Both the position numbers and the translations under genes were made by a program. This document shows, in pieces, positions 27,429 through 36,548 of a stretch of 64,000 nucleotides of DNA; within the stretch, counting starts at the first letter, position 1, and each line of letters opens with the position of its first letter. Origin of the DNA: Polynucleobacter sp. MWH-UH35A (lineage in GTDB: Bacteria > Pseudomonadota > Gammaproteobacteria > Burkholderiales > Burkholderiaceae); contig NZ_CP061285.1 of NCBI RefSeq assembly GCF_018687075.1, positions 434,001 through 498,000 of the forward strand, given 5' to 3'. The notes under the pieces are model-generated. The model was not told the origin of the DNA. It made no database searches and saw only the letters and a list, made by a program, of their open reading frames with translations.

Positions 27429-28688
27429 ATGAACGCACCACAAGATCTTCCGCAACAACCGGTACCGATGTTTAGTCCTAAACACTTCCCTGTGTATATG
27501 GACTATTCCGCCACGACGCCGATTGATCCTCGTGTGGTTGACAAAATGTTGCCCTACTTGCGTGAGCAGTTTGGTAACGCTGCCTCACGCAGTCATGCTT
27601 ATGGCTGGGCTGCTGAAGAAGCGGTTGAGTGGGCGCGTTCAGAGGTTGCTCAGTTGGTGCACGCTGATCCAAGAGAGATCGTCTTCACCAGCGGCGCTAC
27701 TGAAAGTATTAATTTGGCACTAAAAGGTGCTGCGCATTTCTACAAAGATCGCGGCAACCATATTATTACTGTCAAGACTGAGCATAAGGCCACTTTAGAT
27801 ACCTGTCGTGAATTAGAGCGAGAGGGTTATGAAGTCACTTACTTGGATGTATTGCCCAATGGCTTAATTGATTTTGCGCAGCTCGAAGCGGCAATGAAGC
27901 CTGGCACAATTTTGGCATCAGTAATGTATGTTAATAATGAAATTGGAGTTGTACAAGATATTCCTGTGATTGGCGATCTATGTCGGTCGCGCGGTGTGAT
28001 CTTTCATGTGGATGCAGCACAAGCAACGGGCAAGGTTGAAATTGATTTAGAAAAGATCAAAGTAGATCTGATGAGTTTTTCTGCTCATAAAACCTATGGT
28101 CCAAAAGGTATCGGCGCTTTGTTTGTGCGTCGTAAGCCACGTATTCGTATTGAGGCGCAGATTCATGGCGGTGGGCATGAGCGCGGTATGCGTTCTGGTA
28201 CCTTAGCGGTTCACCAAATCGTTGGTATGGGCGAGGCTTTCCGTATTGCTCGTATTGATATGGCAGAAGAGAACAAGCGAATCCGTGCATTGCGTGATCG
28301 CTTATTAAATGGCTTGAAAGACATTGAAGAGGTTTATGTCAATGGCGACATGGACCATCGTGTTCCCCATAACCTGAACATCAGCTTTAACTATGTTGAA
28401 GGCGAATCTATGTTGATGGCCTTGAAAGATTTGGCTATCTCATCTGGCTCAGCATGCACTTCAGCTTCCTTAGAGCCGTCTTATGTATTACGTGCCTTAG
28501 GCCGTAACGACGAGTTGGCCCACAGCTCGATTCGTTTCACATTAGGACGTTTCACAACGGAAGAAGAAGTGGATTTCACGATTAAGTTGGTGAAAGATAA
28601 GATTGCCAAATTGCGAGAGTTATCCCCGCTGTGGGAAATGTACAAGGATGGAATCGATCTCAGCACGATTCAGTGGGCAGCACACTAA
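27429..28688 (+). CDS. iscS: Cysteine desulfurase IscS
   Basis: A 419-residue PLP enzyme that takes sulfur from cysteine and hands it to IscU. PLP lysine K221 lies in [12 protein letters not shown] and the persulfide cysteine C343 in [13 protein letters not shown]. An N-terminal extension of about 15 residues relative to E. coli IscS ([15 protein letters not shown]) precedes the conserved [12 protein letters not shown]. It follows iscR by 29 bases and precedes iscU by 40. Confidence 0.97.
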   Translation: MNAPQDLPQQPVPMFSPKHFPVYMDYSATTPIDPRVVDKMLPYLREQFGNAASRSHAYGWAAEEAVEWARSEVAQLVHADPREIVFTSGATESINLALKGAAHFYKDRGNHIITVKTEHKATLDTCRELEREGYEVTYLDVLPNGLIDFAQLEAAMKPGTILASVMYVNNEIGVVQDIPVIGDLCRSRGVIFHVDAAQATGKVEIDLEKIKVDLMSFSAHKTYGPKGIGALFVRRKPRIRIEAQIHGGGHERGMRSGTLAVHQIVGMGEAFRIARIDMAEENKRIRALRDRLLNGLKDIEEVYVNGDMDHRVPHNLNISFNYVEGESMLMALKDLAISSGSACTSASLEPSYVLRALGRNDELAHSSIRFTLGRFTTEEEVDFTIKLVKDKIAKLRELSPLWEMYKDGIDLSTIQWAAH

Positions 28689-28728
28689 AAAGAATATAGA
28701 AAAAATATAGAAATAAAGAGGACATAGC

Positions 28729-29115
28729 ATGGCATATAGCGAAAAGGTCATTGACCATTATGAAAATCCCCGTAACGTTGGCTCTTTTGAAAAGGGTGAT
28801 GACAGCGTAGGTACCGGCATGGTTGGCGCGCCAGCTTGCGGCGACGTGATGAAGTTACAGATTCGCGTGAACGATCAAGGCGTGATTGAAGACGCTAAGT
28901 TCAAGACTTATGGCTGTGGCTCTGCGATCGCCTCATCCTCATTGGTAACCGAGTGGGTTAAGGGTAAAACCTTGGATCAAGCGCTTGAGATTAAGAACTC
29001 ACTGATTGCTGAAGAGCTAGCTTTGCCACCAGTAAAAATTCACTGCTCTATCTTGGCAGAAGATGCTATTAAGGCAGCTGTTGCCGACTACAAAGAGAAG
29101 CATCCAGCTAAATAA
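28729..29115 (+). CDS. iscU: Fe-S cluster scaffold IscU
   Basis: A 128-residue scaffold on which clusters are assembled. Ligands C37, D39, C63, H105 and C106 are all present, as is the LPPVK motif at 99-103 that HscA recognises. An AGAGGA Shine-Dalgarno lies ahead of the ATG. Size and residue numbering coincide with E. coli IscU. Confidence 0.97.
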   Translation: MAYSEKVIDHYENPRNVGSFEKGDDSVGTGMVGAPACGDVMKLQIRVNDQGVIEDAKFKTYGCGSAIASSSLVTEWVKGKTLDQALEIKNSLIAEELALPPVKIHCSILAEDAIKAAVADYKEKHPAK

Positions 29116-29147
29116 AGCAGACGAAGTAAATAAGAAGAATCAAAACT

Positions 29148-29471
29148 ATGGCAATTACCCTTACTGAAAAAGCGGCGAAACACGTTAACCGCAATCTAGA
29201 AAAGCGCGGCAAGGGTTGTGGTTTGCGCTTGGGCGTTCGCACTACCGGTTGCTCTGGTTTGGCGTATCAGTTGGAGTACGTAGATGAGCCTGCGGCTGAG
29301 GATCAAGTATTTGAGTCCAATGGTGTCAAGGTGTTTGTAGATCCAAAGAGCTTGGCTTACTTAGATGGTACCGAGCTAGACTTTGTGCGTGAGGGTTTGA
29401 ACGAGGGGTTTAAGTTTCAAAATCCAAACGTAAAAGATGAGTGTGGTTGTGGCGAATCCTTCCGCGTCTGA
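29148..29471 (+). CDS. iscA: A-type Fe-S carrier IscA
   Basis: A 107-residue A-type carrier with the three diagnostic cysteines C35, C99 and C101 (GCSGLAY and ECGCGESF). It accepts or delivers clusters downstream of IscU. Its 3' end overlaps the beginning of hscB by 35 bases if hscB uses the ATG at 29437. Confidence 0.97.
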   Translation: MAITLTEKAAKHVNRNLEKRGKGCGLRLGVRTTGCSGLAYQLEYVDEPAAEDQVFESNGVKVFVDPKSLAYLDGTELDFVREGLNEGFKFQNPNVKDECGCGESFRV

Positions 29472-29976
29472 CGATTACTTCCGTTTCTTTGGACTAAATC
29501 AGCAATTCAAAATCGATTTGCCTGCTCTAGATCAGGCATACCTAGCGATTCAGAAGGAAGTGCATCCCGATCGCCACGCTCGCGGTAGCGATGTAGACCA
29601 ACGCTTAGCGATGCAAATGGCTACCTTGGCTAACACTGCGTTCCAGACGCTCAAGAACCCTATTCAACGTGGCTTATATTTATGTAAGCTTCATGGTGTT
29701 GACGCTAATTTGGAAACCAATACCGCCATGCCTGCTGCTTTTCTCATGAAGCAAATGGAGTGGCGTGAGAGTTTGGATGAGCAGGCAGAGGATTTACCCG
29801 CTCTAGAGTCTTTAATGACTGAGGTTGAGCGGTCCAAAGAAGACGCCCTTACTGAAATTGCTCAAGCTATCGATGGCGCCAAAAATTATGAGCGTGCTGC
29901 AGAATTATTGCGCGGCTTGCTGTTTATCGATAAGTTTGCGATTGAGCTTGATGACACTATTGCGGCTCTAATCTAG
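29437..29976 (+). CDS. hscB: Fe-S assembly co-chaperone HscB
   Basis: A J-domain co-chaperone of up to 179 residues. The J domain contains the HPD motif in KEVHPDRHA, and a C-terminal three-helix domain that binds IscU follows. It stimulates HscA ATPase and recruits IscU. The start is uncertain. ATG 29437 lies within iscA; GTG 29449 would shorten the non-conserved [12 protein letters not shown] leader before the conserved DYFRFFGL. The overlap suggests translational coupling with iscA. Confidence 0.92.
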   Translation: MSVVVANPSASDDYFRFFGLNQQFKIDLPALDQAYLAIQKEVHPDRHARGSDVDQRLAMQMATLANTAFQTLKNPIQRGLYLCKLHGVDANLETNTAMPAAFLMKQMEWRESLDEQAEDLPALESLMTEVERSKEDALTEIAQAIDGAKNYERAAELLRGLLFIDKFAIELDDTIAALI

Positions 29977-30004
29977 TTCATATCCAAGCTAAACTCTATT
30001 TCTT

Positions 30005-31870
30005 ATGGCCTTATTACAAATCTCTGAACCCGGTAAATCGCTAGCACCTCATCAGCGCCGCATTGCCGTGGGCATTGATTTGGGTACGACTAATTCTTTG
30101 GTGGCTATAGTGCGTGATGCGTTGCCTAAAGTGCTTGCTGATGCACAAGGGCGCGAACTACTTCCTTCTGTCATTCGTTATTTGCCTAATGGCAGAACTC
30201 AGGCTGGCTTTGAGGCTCTTGAGAGCCTAGTGCTTGACCCAAAAAATACAATTGTTTCGGTCAAACGCTTCATGGGTCGAGGGTTAGCTGACGTCCAGCA
30301 TATTGAAAATACTCCTTATGACTTTGTTGATCAACCGGGCATGCTTAAGCTGAGAACAGTTGCTGGTGATAGGAGCCCGATTGAAGTTTCTGCAGAAATA
30401 TTAGCGCGCTTACGTCAATTGGCAGAGGACTCAGTCTCTGATGAAATCGTTGGGGCAGTAATTACAGTTCCTGCTTACTTTGATGATGCACAGCGCCAGG
30501 CAACAAAAGATGCTGCGAAATTAGCGGGTGTTGAGGTGCTTCGTTTGTTAAATGAGCCTACTGCGGCTGCAATTGCTTATGGACTCGATAATGCCTCTGA
30601 AGGTGTGTATGCAGTTTATGACCTGGGTGGCGGAACCTTTGATATCTCCATACTGCGTATGAGTCGCGGAGTTTTTGAGGTGCTCTCTACTGGCGGTGAT
30701 TCTGCCTTAGGGGGTGATGACTTTGATCATCGTTTGTATTGTTGGGTGATTGAGCAGGCAAAACTTCCGCCGCTATCGATTCATGACCACCGCACACTCT
30801 TGCAGGCCTGTAAGCATGCCAAAGAACAATTGAGTCACAACCCTCTGGCTCGTGTACATGAGACGCTTGCCGATGGCACGGTAGTCAATGTCGGCATTAG
30901 TCAGGCGCAATTCTTCGAGATTACGCAGAACTTAGTTGCTAAAACCCTAAGCGCTTGTAAAAAAGCCCTGCGTGATGCGGGATTAAAGGCGGAAGATGTT
31001 AAGGGTGTTGTCATGGTGGGTGGTTCAACCCGTATGCCAAATGTGCAACGCGCTGTAGGTGAGTTATTTAGTACCCAGCCTTTAAATAATTTAAATCCTG
31101 ATCAAGTGGTTGCGCTCGGTGCAGCAATGCAGGCTGACTTATTGGCAGGCAATCAAAGCAAGGATGATGAATGGTTGCTCTTGGACGTCATTCCACTATC
31201 TCTTGGTATTGAAACGATGGGTGGTTTGGTGGAAAAGATTATTCCCCGTAATACGCCAATTCCGGTTGCAAGAGCGCAGGATTTCACCACTTTTAAAGAT
31301 GGGCAGACTGCTTTGGCGATTCAAGTGGTGCAGGGTGAGCGTGAGTTAGCGCAAGATTGTCGTTCACTGGGAAGATTTGAATTGCGCGGCATACCTGCCA
31401 TGGCTGCAGGTGCTGCCCGTATTCGGGTGACTTTTCAGGTAGATGCCGATGGCTTGCTTTCAGTAAGCGCTACTGAGCAAGGTTCTGGTGTCAAGGCATC
31501 GATTGATATCAAACCTTCATATGGTCTTACAGACGCTGAAATTACACGTATGCTGCAAGATGGTTTTACATCAGCCAAAGAGGATTTGCTATCTAGATCT
31601 TTGCGTGAAGAACAAGTAAATGCACAGCGCTTGCTCGATGCAGTACAAACAGCCCTCGATAGCGATCGTAATCTGCTCAATGCGGATGAGCAAGTAGCCA
31701 TTGATCGCGAGATGGCGGCTTTGCAAAAGATTTTGAACGAAGAGACAGATAGCTCAGTTGTTCGTAAGGCAGTGGATCATGCTGCAAAAGCGACTGATGA
31801 CTTTGCTCAAAAACGTATGAATGCGAGCATTCAGAAGGCTTTATCTGGCAAGAATGTTGCTGAGATTTAA
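30005..31870 (+). CDS. hscA: Fe-S assembly Hsp70 chaperone HscA
   Basis: A 621-residue specialised Hsp70. The nucleotide-binding domain has [12 protein letters not shown] near residue 24 and [14 protein letters not shown] near 204. A substrate-binding domain and helical lid follow. It acts with HscB on IscU to drive cluster release. Length and the hscB-hscA-fdx order identify it rather than DnaK. Confidence 0.96.
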   Translation: MALLQISEPGKSLAPHQRRIAVGIDLGTTNSLVAIVRDALPKVLADAQGRELLPSVIRYLPNGRTQAGFEALESLVLDPKNTIVSVKRFMGRGLADVQHIENTPYDFVDQPGMLKLRTVAGDRSPIEVSAEILARLRQLAEDSVSDEIVGAVITVPAYFDDAQRQATKDAAKLAGVEVLRLLNEPTAAAIAYGLDNASEGVYAVYDLGGGTFDISILRMSRGVFEVLSTGGDSALGGDDFDHRLYCWVIEQAKLPPLSIHDHRTLLQACKHAKEQLSHNPLARVHETLADGTVVNVGISQAQFFEITQNLVAKTLSACKKALRDAGLKAEDVKGVVMVGGSTRMPNVQRAVGELFSTQPLNNLNPDQVVALGAAMQADLLAGNQSKDDEWLLLDVIPLSLGIETMGGLVEKIIPRNTPIPVARAQDFTTFKDGQTALAIQVVQGERELAQDCRSLGRFELRGIPAMAAGAARIRVTFQVDADGLLSVSATEQGSGVKASIDIKPSYGLTDAEITRMLQDGFTSAKEDLLSRSLREEQVNAQRLLDAVQTALDSDRNLLNADEQVAIDREMAALQKILNEETDSSVVRKAVDHAAKATDDFAQKRMNASIQKALSGKNVAEI

Positions 31871-31920
31871 GAAAAAAAGACCTGAAACGAATTCAAATTA
31901 AATACCAATAGAACAGAATC

Positions 31921-32259
31921 ATGACTCAAATCGTCGTACTACCGCATAGTGAGTATTGCCCTGAAGGTGCAGTTGTAGAGGTTGCTCCGGGTACTTCGAT
32001 TTGTGAGGCTTTGTTGGAGAATGACATTCCGATTGAGCATGCTTGTGATATGGTCTGCGCCTGCACCACCTGCCACGTCATTGTGAAAGAGGGATATCAA
32101 AGCCTTAATCCCCCTGATGAGAATGAGGAAGATATGCTGGATCGTGCTTGGGGTTTAAATCCTCAATCTCGTTTATCTTGCCAGGCCATTGTGGCCAAGC
32201 AAGATTTAGTGATTGAAATCCCTAAATATTCAATCAATCACGCCAAAGAAAACCATTAA
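31921..32259 (+). CDS. fdx: ISC-type [2Fe-2S] ferredoxin
   Basis: A 112-residue adrenodoxin-type ferredoxin with ligands C42, C48, C51 and C87, the same numbers as E. coli Fdx. It supplies electrons during cluster assembly. It is the last gene of the ISC operon; iscX is absent after it and no frataxin gene is in the window. Hairpins follow. Confidence 0.96.
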   Translation: MTQIVVLPHSEYCPEGAVVEVAPGTSICEALLENDIPIEHACDMVCACTTCHVIVKEGYQSLNPPDENEEDMLDRAWGLNPQSRLSCQAIVAKQDLVIEIPKYSINHAKENH

Positions 32260-32348
32260 TGCACCAATTTAGGGCTTTTAGCTCTAAATTCATGCAATTC
32301 ATTAATTTCTGGAGTAAGCTCGGCTTTAATATGAATCCATAGTTTCAT
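32256..32348 (-). CDS. Possible 30-residue small protein, unproven
   Basis: An open frame MKLWIHIKAEL...KLVH, 30 codons, with GGAGGT about 12 bases before its ATG. It sits downstream of cysN on the same strand, after a hairpin, and overlaps the fdx stop by four bases. It resembles nothing I recognise. The hairpin at 32266-32290 lies inside it and may be the real feature. Low confidence. Confidence 0.25.
   Translation of the reverse strand: MKLWIHIKAELTPEINELHEFRAKSPKLVH
32266..32290 (+). terminator. Hairpin directly after fdx
   Basis: AATTTAGGGCT pairs with AGCTCTAAATT (one G-T pair) around a three-base loop: an 11-base stem starting seven bases after the fdx stop. No clean T run follows, so it may protect the ISC mRNA 3' end rather than terminate. 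Confidence 0.5.
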
Positions 32349-32377
32349 TTTTTAGGTAGCACCTCCAAAAATCTTTT

Positions 32378-32406
32378 AAGCCATCCTTCGGGGTGGCTTT
32401 TTCTTT
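32378..32406 (+). terminator. Rho-independent terminator of the ISC operon
   Basis: AAGCCATCC (32378-32386), TTCG loop, GGGTGGCTT (32391-32399), one wobble pair, followed by TTTTCTTT. It ends the plus-strand transcript ahead of the convergent cysN gene. Confidence 0.88.
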
Positions 32407-32427
32407 GTGCCCATGGAGTAAAAGTGC

Positions 32428-33771
32428 TTACTGGGCTACCGCCTCGCGAATCATGCCTGCAGCCACCGTATGGTTTGTTGCTTCATCAATCAAGATAAAG
32501 GCACCAGTTCGTTGGGATTGATCAAAAAGATCAGCACCAATCGGCTTTTGCAAGATTAAATCTACGCGCCCAATTTCATTGGCTGACAGTGCGTGTACGT
32601 CGCTTGCATGAGATAGGGTCTGCACATCCAGGACTTGTTGAATGCCCTTCACTTTTGCCCCAACAGTATTAGTGGTATGGCGCAAAGCATATTTGCGGCT
32701 CAACGAGAGTGGTTCGCTATTTAACCAGCATAAGTCCGCAGAAAGTTGTTTCGTTAAGACTGGCGGTTTTGAGTCATCGGCACCAATAAATAAAGAACCG
32801 CGCGATACGTCAATATCCTCAGACAGTTGAATTGCTACTGCTTGACCAGCCCCTGCTGAATCTACCGCATTATTGCCATTGCTTTGCTGGTTACTCGAGC
32901 GGTTACCTAGATAAATTTCTGCAACTGTCGCTTCAGATCCGCTTGGTAATACCTTGATCTTTTGCCCTTTGTGAATACTGCCAGACTCGATTTCTCCCAG
33001 GTAGCCACGGAAATCATCAGAAGCACTACCATCTTGGCGGGCTACATATTGCACTGGAAAGCGTAGTGCTAGTTTTTCAGATTCAGGGCTAGTGTCTAGA
33101 CTCTCAAGCCACTCTAAAAGGGTGGGGCCTTTATACCAAGGTGTATTGTTGCTCGCAGTAACAACGTTGGCACCTAGCAGTGCAGAAATCGGAATTAAGG
33201 TTGGCTTAGGCAACCCAATTTTTTGAGTCAGATCTTCAATCGCAATTTTGATGGTATTAAATACTGTCTCATCAAATTCGTATAAGTCCATCTTATTGAC
33301 AGCAAACACGACATGACGAAGGCCTAATAAATGAACAATCGCCGCATGACGTTTAGTCTGTGCCAATAAAGTAGCTGGAGTGGTGTTGAGGTCAACGCGT
33401 GTTGCATCAACCAAAATGACTGCAACATCAGATTGAGATGCGCCAGTCACTAAGTTGCGAGTGTATTGCTCGTGGCCTGGAGCATCAGCAACAATAAATT
33501 TACGTTTTGGGGTGGAGAAGTAGCGATAAGCTACATCAATAGTGATGCCTTGCTCACGCTCAGCCTCTAAGCCATCAGTAAGGAGGGCTAAATCAACGCC
33601 TGCATCAGAGGAGGTAACGCGAGCATGTTTGGTTTTGGAGAGAGATTCTAATTGGTCCACCAAAATAGATTTGGTGTCATAGAGCAAGCGCCCAATCAAG
33701 GTGCTTTTGCCATCATCTACACTACCAGCGGTTATGAAGCGAACGACGTTTTGATGTTGATTGGAATTCAT
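32428..33771 (-). CDS. cysN: Sulfate adenylyltransferase subunit 1 (GTPase)
   Basis: A 447-residue EF-Tu-like GTPase that energises ATP sulfurylase. It has G1 GSVDDGKSTLIG near 16, DAPGHEQY near 95 and NKMD near 149-160, followed by two beta-barrel domains. It has no fused C-terminal APS kinase (CysC) domain. Its ATG overlaps the cysD stop by one base (TGATG). Last gene of the sulfur operon. Confidence 0.95.
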   Translation of the reverse strand: MNSNQHQNVVRFITAGSVDDGKSTLIGRLLYDTKSILVDQLESLSKTKHARVTSSDAGVDLALLTDGLEAEREQGITIDVAYRYFSTPKRKFIVADAPGHEQYTRNLVTGASQSDVAVILVDATRVDLNTTPATLLAQTKRHAAIVHLLGLRHVVFAVNKMDLYEFDETVFNTIKIAIEDLTQKIGLPKPTLIPISALLGANVVTASNNTPWYKGPTLLEWLESLDTSPESEKLALRFPVQYVARQDGSASDDFRGYLGEIESGSIHKGQKIKVLPSGSEATVAEIYLGNRSSNQQSNGNNAVDSAGAGQAVAIQLSEDIDVSRGSLFIGADDSKPPVLTKQLSADLCWLNSEPLSLSRKYALRHTTNTVGAKVKGIQQVLDVQTLSHASDVHALSANEIGRVDLILQKPIGADLFDQSQRTGAFILIDEATNHTVAAGMIREAVAQ

Positions 33772-34694
33772 CAGAAGTAACCTTCTTTCTTGCGGCGCTC
33801 CATCGAGGCCTCATTGGTTTGGTCATCCATGCGGGTTGCGCCACGTTCGGTAATTTCGGTAATAGCGGTCTCAGCAATGATCTCCAAAGGAGTAGCTGCA
33901 GTGCTCAACACGGGGCAGGTGCAGCTAATATCACCTACAGTGCGGAAACGCACGTTTAGGATTTCGCTGATATCACCTGCTGCTTTAGGCGTTACATCAG
34001 TTACTGGAACTAATAAATTATTTTTCTTTATTACTTCACGTGGATGCGTGTAGTAAATACTTGGCAGCTCTAATTTCTCGCGAGCGATGTATTGCCAGAT
34101 ATCGAGCTCTGTCCAGTTGGAGATGGGGAACACGCGCATGTTCTCACCTTTGGCAATACGGGCGTTATAGAGATTCCAAAGCTCTGGGCGTTGTGCTTTA
34201 GGATCCCATTGACCGAATTCATCACGGAAGGAGAAGATACGCTCTTTAGCGCGTGCTTTTTCTTCATCACGACGTGCGCCGCCCATTAATGCATCAAACT
34301 CATGTTCCGCAATAGCCTCTAAGAGGGTTACCGCTTGCGCAGCATTGCGGGAATCGGTTTCTTTACGTAGGCGAACAGTGCCCTTTTTGATCGAGTCTTC
34401 AACCTGACCCACAATCAGTTTTACACCCGTCTTTTCAACTACAGCATCTCGATAAGCAACTACTTCTGGATAGTTGTGTCCAGTATCAATATGCAAAATA
34501 GGAAACGGCAGTTTTACAGGGCGGTCGCCAAATTGAAACGCCTTGCGGGCTAAGTGGAACATCACGATGGAGTCTTTGCCGCCAGAAAAGAGCATGGCAG
34601 GGTTTGAGCACTGTGCAACCACTTCACGGATGATGTAAATAGATTCGGCCTCAAGCCAATCTAAGTGATCATCAAGCAATTTTTGTTCTGACAT
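33771..34694 (-). CDS. cysD: Sulfate adenylyltransferase subunit 2
   Basis: A 307-residue PP-loop ATP pyrophosphatase family protein that adenylylates sulfate to APS with CysN. The PP-loop is FSGGKDSIVM near 36-45. GARRDEEKARAKERIFSFRD near 138-157 and the C-terminal RMDDQTNEASMERRKKEGYF are CysD hallmarks. It is 41 bases downstream of cysH. Confidence 0.96.
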   Translation of the reverse strand: MSEQKLLDDHLDWLEAESIYIIREVVAQCSNPAMLFSGGKDSIVMFHLARKAFQFGDRPVKLPFPILHIDTGHNYPEVVAYRDAVVEKTGVKLIVGQVEDSIKKGTVRLRKETDSRNAAQAVTLLEAIAEHEFDALMGGARRDEEKARAKERIFSFRDEFGQWDPKAQRPELWNLYNARIAKGENMRVFPISNWTELDIWQYIAREKLELPSIYYTHPREVIKKNNLLVPVTDVTPKAAGDISEILNVRFRTVGDISCTCPVLSTAATPLEIIAETAITEITERGATRMDDQTNEASMERRKKEGYF

Positions 34695-34735
34695 TCTGTG
34701 AGTTATTTCTACTAAGTTTTGATATTGAGTTTGGA

Positions 34736-35464
34736 TTATTTATTAAGGTGTAAGCCACATTCTTTGCTATCGCTTTGCAGCCACCACCAGCGACCAGCCC
34801 GAATATCCTCACCCTTTTTGACCTGACGGGTGCAGGGCTCGCAGCCAATGCTGGGGTAGCCCTTGAGGTGCAGTGGATGTATCGGTATGTTTTCTTGTTT
34901 GATATGAGCCCAGATATCTGATTCGCTCCAATCAAACAAGGGATTGAACTTTGCGATACCCCTTACATCATCTAATTCTTCTAAATTGAGTTCGGTGCGA
35001 GTGATGGACTGTTCGCGTCGTTGGCCCGTAATCCAGGCATCAGCACCAAGAAGTGCGGCATTTAGAGGTTTGATCTTGCGCGCACCACAGCAAGCCTTTT
35101 TGGGTTCTTCACCATCGTAAAAACCATTTACACCATATTGATCGATGAATGCTTGTACGTCATCGTCTTTTGGATAAATTTTTTCAATTGAAATGCCATA
35201 TTGACCTTCTGTGGTTTTAACCATGTCCACAGTCTCTTGATGAAGGCGACCTGTTGCCAAGGTGAATAGCTTAATTTTGGCTCCAGTTTTAGTAATCGCA
35301 TCCGTTATGACCATGTCTTCAGCTGCTAGGCTGGTTGCGAAGCGAACATCAGAGAAGAGCGTGGAAATATCAGCCAAACGTTGCTTTAAAGCGGCAGACT
35401 TCTGGGCAAGCTCATCTGGTGTGAGCGCACTTGGTGGAATTGACCAAAAATCAGGCGCAATCAT
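34736..35464 (-). CDS. cysH: Assimilatory adenylylsulfate (APS) reductase, CysH family
   Basis: A 242-residue PP-loop reductase producing sulfite. Cysteine pairs C125-C126 (KACCGARK) and C208/C211 (GCEPCTR) are the [4Fe-4S] ligands found in APS reductases and absent from E. coli PAPS reductase. The catalytic cysteine is C236 in the C-terminal KECGLH. Together with the lack of an APS kinase nearby, this indicates direct APS reduction. The start overlaps the end of the TauE-like gene by four bases (ATGA). Confidence 0.93.
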   Translation of the reverse strand: MIAPDFWSIPPSALTPDELAQKSAALKQRLADISTLFSDVRFATSLAAEDMVITDAITKTGAKIKLFTLATGRLHQETVDMVKTTEGQYGISIEKIYPKDDDVQAFIDQYGVNGFYDGEEPKKACCGARKIKPLNAALLGADAWITGQRREQSITRTELNLEELDDVRGIAKFNPLFDWSESDIWAHIKQENIPIHPLHLKGYPSIGCEPCTRQVKKGEDIRAGRWWWLQSDSKECGLHLNK

Positions 35465-36255
35465 GAAGCAACCAATTTGATGCCAACCAAAAATAGTGTT
35501 ACCGCGAGGGTATTTCGTGTTGCTTTTTCGGATAGTGAGCTTGAGAGCTTAGCCCCTAGCCAAATCGCTGGAACGGATCCCAGTAGAAGTCCAAGCAGTA
35601 AGTCAAAGTGAACATTTCCGAGCCACCAGTGGCCGATACCAGCAAGAGCGGTGAGAGGAACTGCATAAGCAATATCAGTGCCAGCAACTTGTGAGGGCTT
35701 GAGATGCGGGTACAAAATGAGTATCAAAGTTGCTCCTATTGCACCAGCCCCAATGGAGGAAACTGTGACCAATATGCCAATCACTGCGCCAACAGCGACG
35801 GTTGCAATTTTGAGGTTTGAGCCGCTAGGAAGAAGACTAGGATTATCCTGCACCCATTTCAAAATCTTCGCTCTAAATAGTAAAGATATGGCTGTTAATA
35901 AAACTGAAACCCCGATAGAGAAGCTGATGAAGTGATTAAAGCTTTTGGAGACAGGGCCAATAAACTTCAGTGCCAGAATAGAAAGGATGGCTGTGGTGAT
36001 ACTACCAAGACACAATAGCTTTACGATGTCCCAGCGAACATTCCCGTGCAGTCGATGTGCTACAGTGCCGAACCCTTTGGTGATAGCGGCAAAGGCCAAA
36101 TCGGTTCCGACAGCAGTTGTTGGAGCAACTCCAAAGATAATGGTTAATAAAGGCGTCATCAGCGAGCCGCCACCAACACCTGTCATACCGACAAGTAGTC
36201 CAACCAACGCGCCAGAAACAATAAACTGTGATGAGTCTTGAAAAAATTGCAGCAT
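35461..36255 (-). CDS. TauE/SafE-family membrane permease
   Basis: A 264-residue integral membrane protein with about eight helices. The GMTGVGGGSLMTPLL motif near residues 23-37 and the repeated VSSIGAGAIGATLI in the second half are the TauE/SafE signature. Members move sulfite, sulfonates or related anions. Being inside a sulfate assimilation operon suggests sulfate uptake or sulfite export; direction and substrate are not determinable. It overlaps cysH by four bases. Confidence 0.87.
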   Translation of the reverse strand: MLQFFQDSSQFIVSGALVGLLVGMTGVGGGSLMTPLLTIIFGVAPTTAVGTDLAFAAITKGFGTVAHRLHGNVRWDIVKLLCLGSITTAILSILALKFIGPVSKSFNHFISFSIGVSVLLTAISLLFRAKILKWVQDNPSLLPSGSNLKIATVAVGAVIGILVTVSSIGAGAIGATLILILYPHLKPSQVAGTDIAYAVPLTALAGIGHWWLGNVHFDLLLGLLLGSVPAIWLGAKLSSSLSEKATRNTLAVTLFLVGIKLVAS

Positions 36256-36273
36256 GAATTCTTCCCGTTTGGT

Positions 36274-36438
36274 TTATGTGAATGATTGTTCAAACTCTTC
36301 GAGTTTGATGGCATTCATGAGGAAGAGAATTTGACGCTGGAAACTTTTTCGTTCGATGGCCTTTTCAAGCGGTAATCGATCATGTTCACGTAATAGCTTT
36401 GTGATTACTGGGTTGTAATGCTCGCGTACGGGTGACAT
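36274..36438 (-). CDS. 54-residue hypothetical protein heading the sulfur operon
   Basis: A small, charged, predominantly helical protein (MSPVREHYNPVI...LEEFEQSFT) that I do not recognise. I place the start at ATG 36438 because AAGGA lies six bases upstream. An upstream ATG at 36480 would translate through a long inverted repeat and looks wrong. No cysteines, signal peptide or membrane segment. It ends 18 bases before the TauE-like gene, so it is first in the operon with cysH, cysD and cysN. Its ribosome binding site is in a hairpin arm. It could be a small partner protein or a leader-encoded regulator. Confidence 0.6.
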   Translation of the reverse strand: MSPVREHYNPVITKLLREHDRLPLEKAIERKSFQRQILFLMNAIKLEEFEQSFT

Positions 36439-36445
36439 CAAAGTT

Positions 36446-36482
36446 CCTTGGTAAATATCTCGTTGAAGAGAATTTACCAAGG
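36446..36482 (-). promoter_or_regulatory. Hairpin sequestering the ribosome binding site of the sulfur operon
   Basis: On the minus strand, CCTTGGTAAAT (36482-36472) pairs perfectly with ATTTACCAAGG (36456-36446). An inner TCTC/GAGA stem and a TTCAAC loop make about 15 base pairs in all with one bulge. The 3' arm contains the AAGG of the Shine-Dalgarno AAGGA that precedes ATG 36438. The structure is seen directly; translational control is inferred. Confidence 0.65.
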
Positions 36483-36485
36483 GGT

Positions 36486-36535
36486 CTATATATCCACAAG
36501 GAATATATAGCGATATCTAAATTACTTTTAGATAT
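36486..36535 (-). repeat. Two further tandem inverted repeats in the sulfur-operon leader
   Basis: CTATATAT/ATATATAG (36486-36493 and 36503-36510, extendable by CC/GG with one bulge) and ATATCTAAA/TTTAGATAT (36513-36521 and 36527-36535, perfect nine-base arms). They fill the space between the fpr stop and the ribosome-binding-site hairpin. They may include the fpr terminator, promoter operators, or RNA structure. Confidence 0.6.
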
Positions 36536-36548
36536 AAAGAAGAAAGAC

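Noticed and set aside
36439..36480. Upstream ATG (36480) for the 54-aa sulfur-operon protein
   Set aside because: It would add 14 residues encoded by a long inverted repeat, while ATG 36438 has a well-placed AAGGA.
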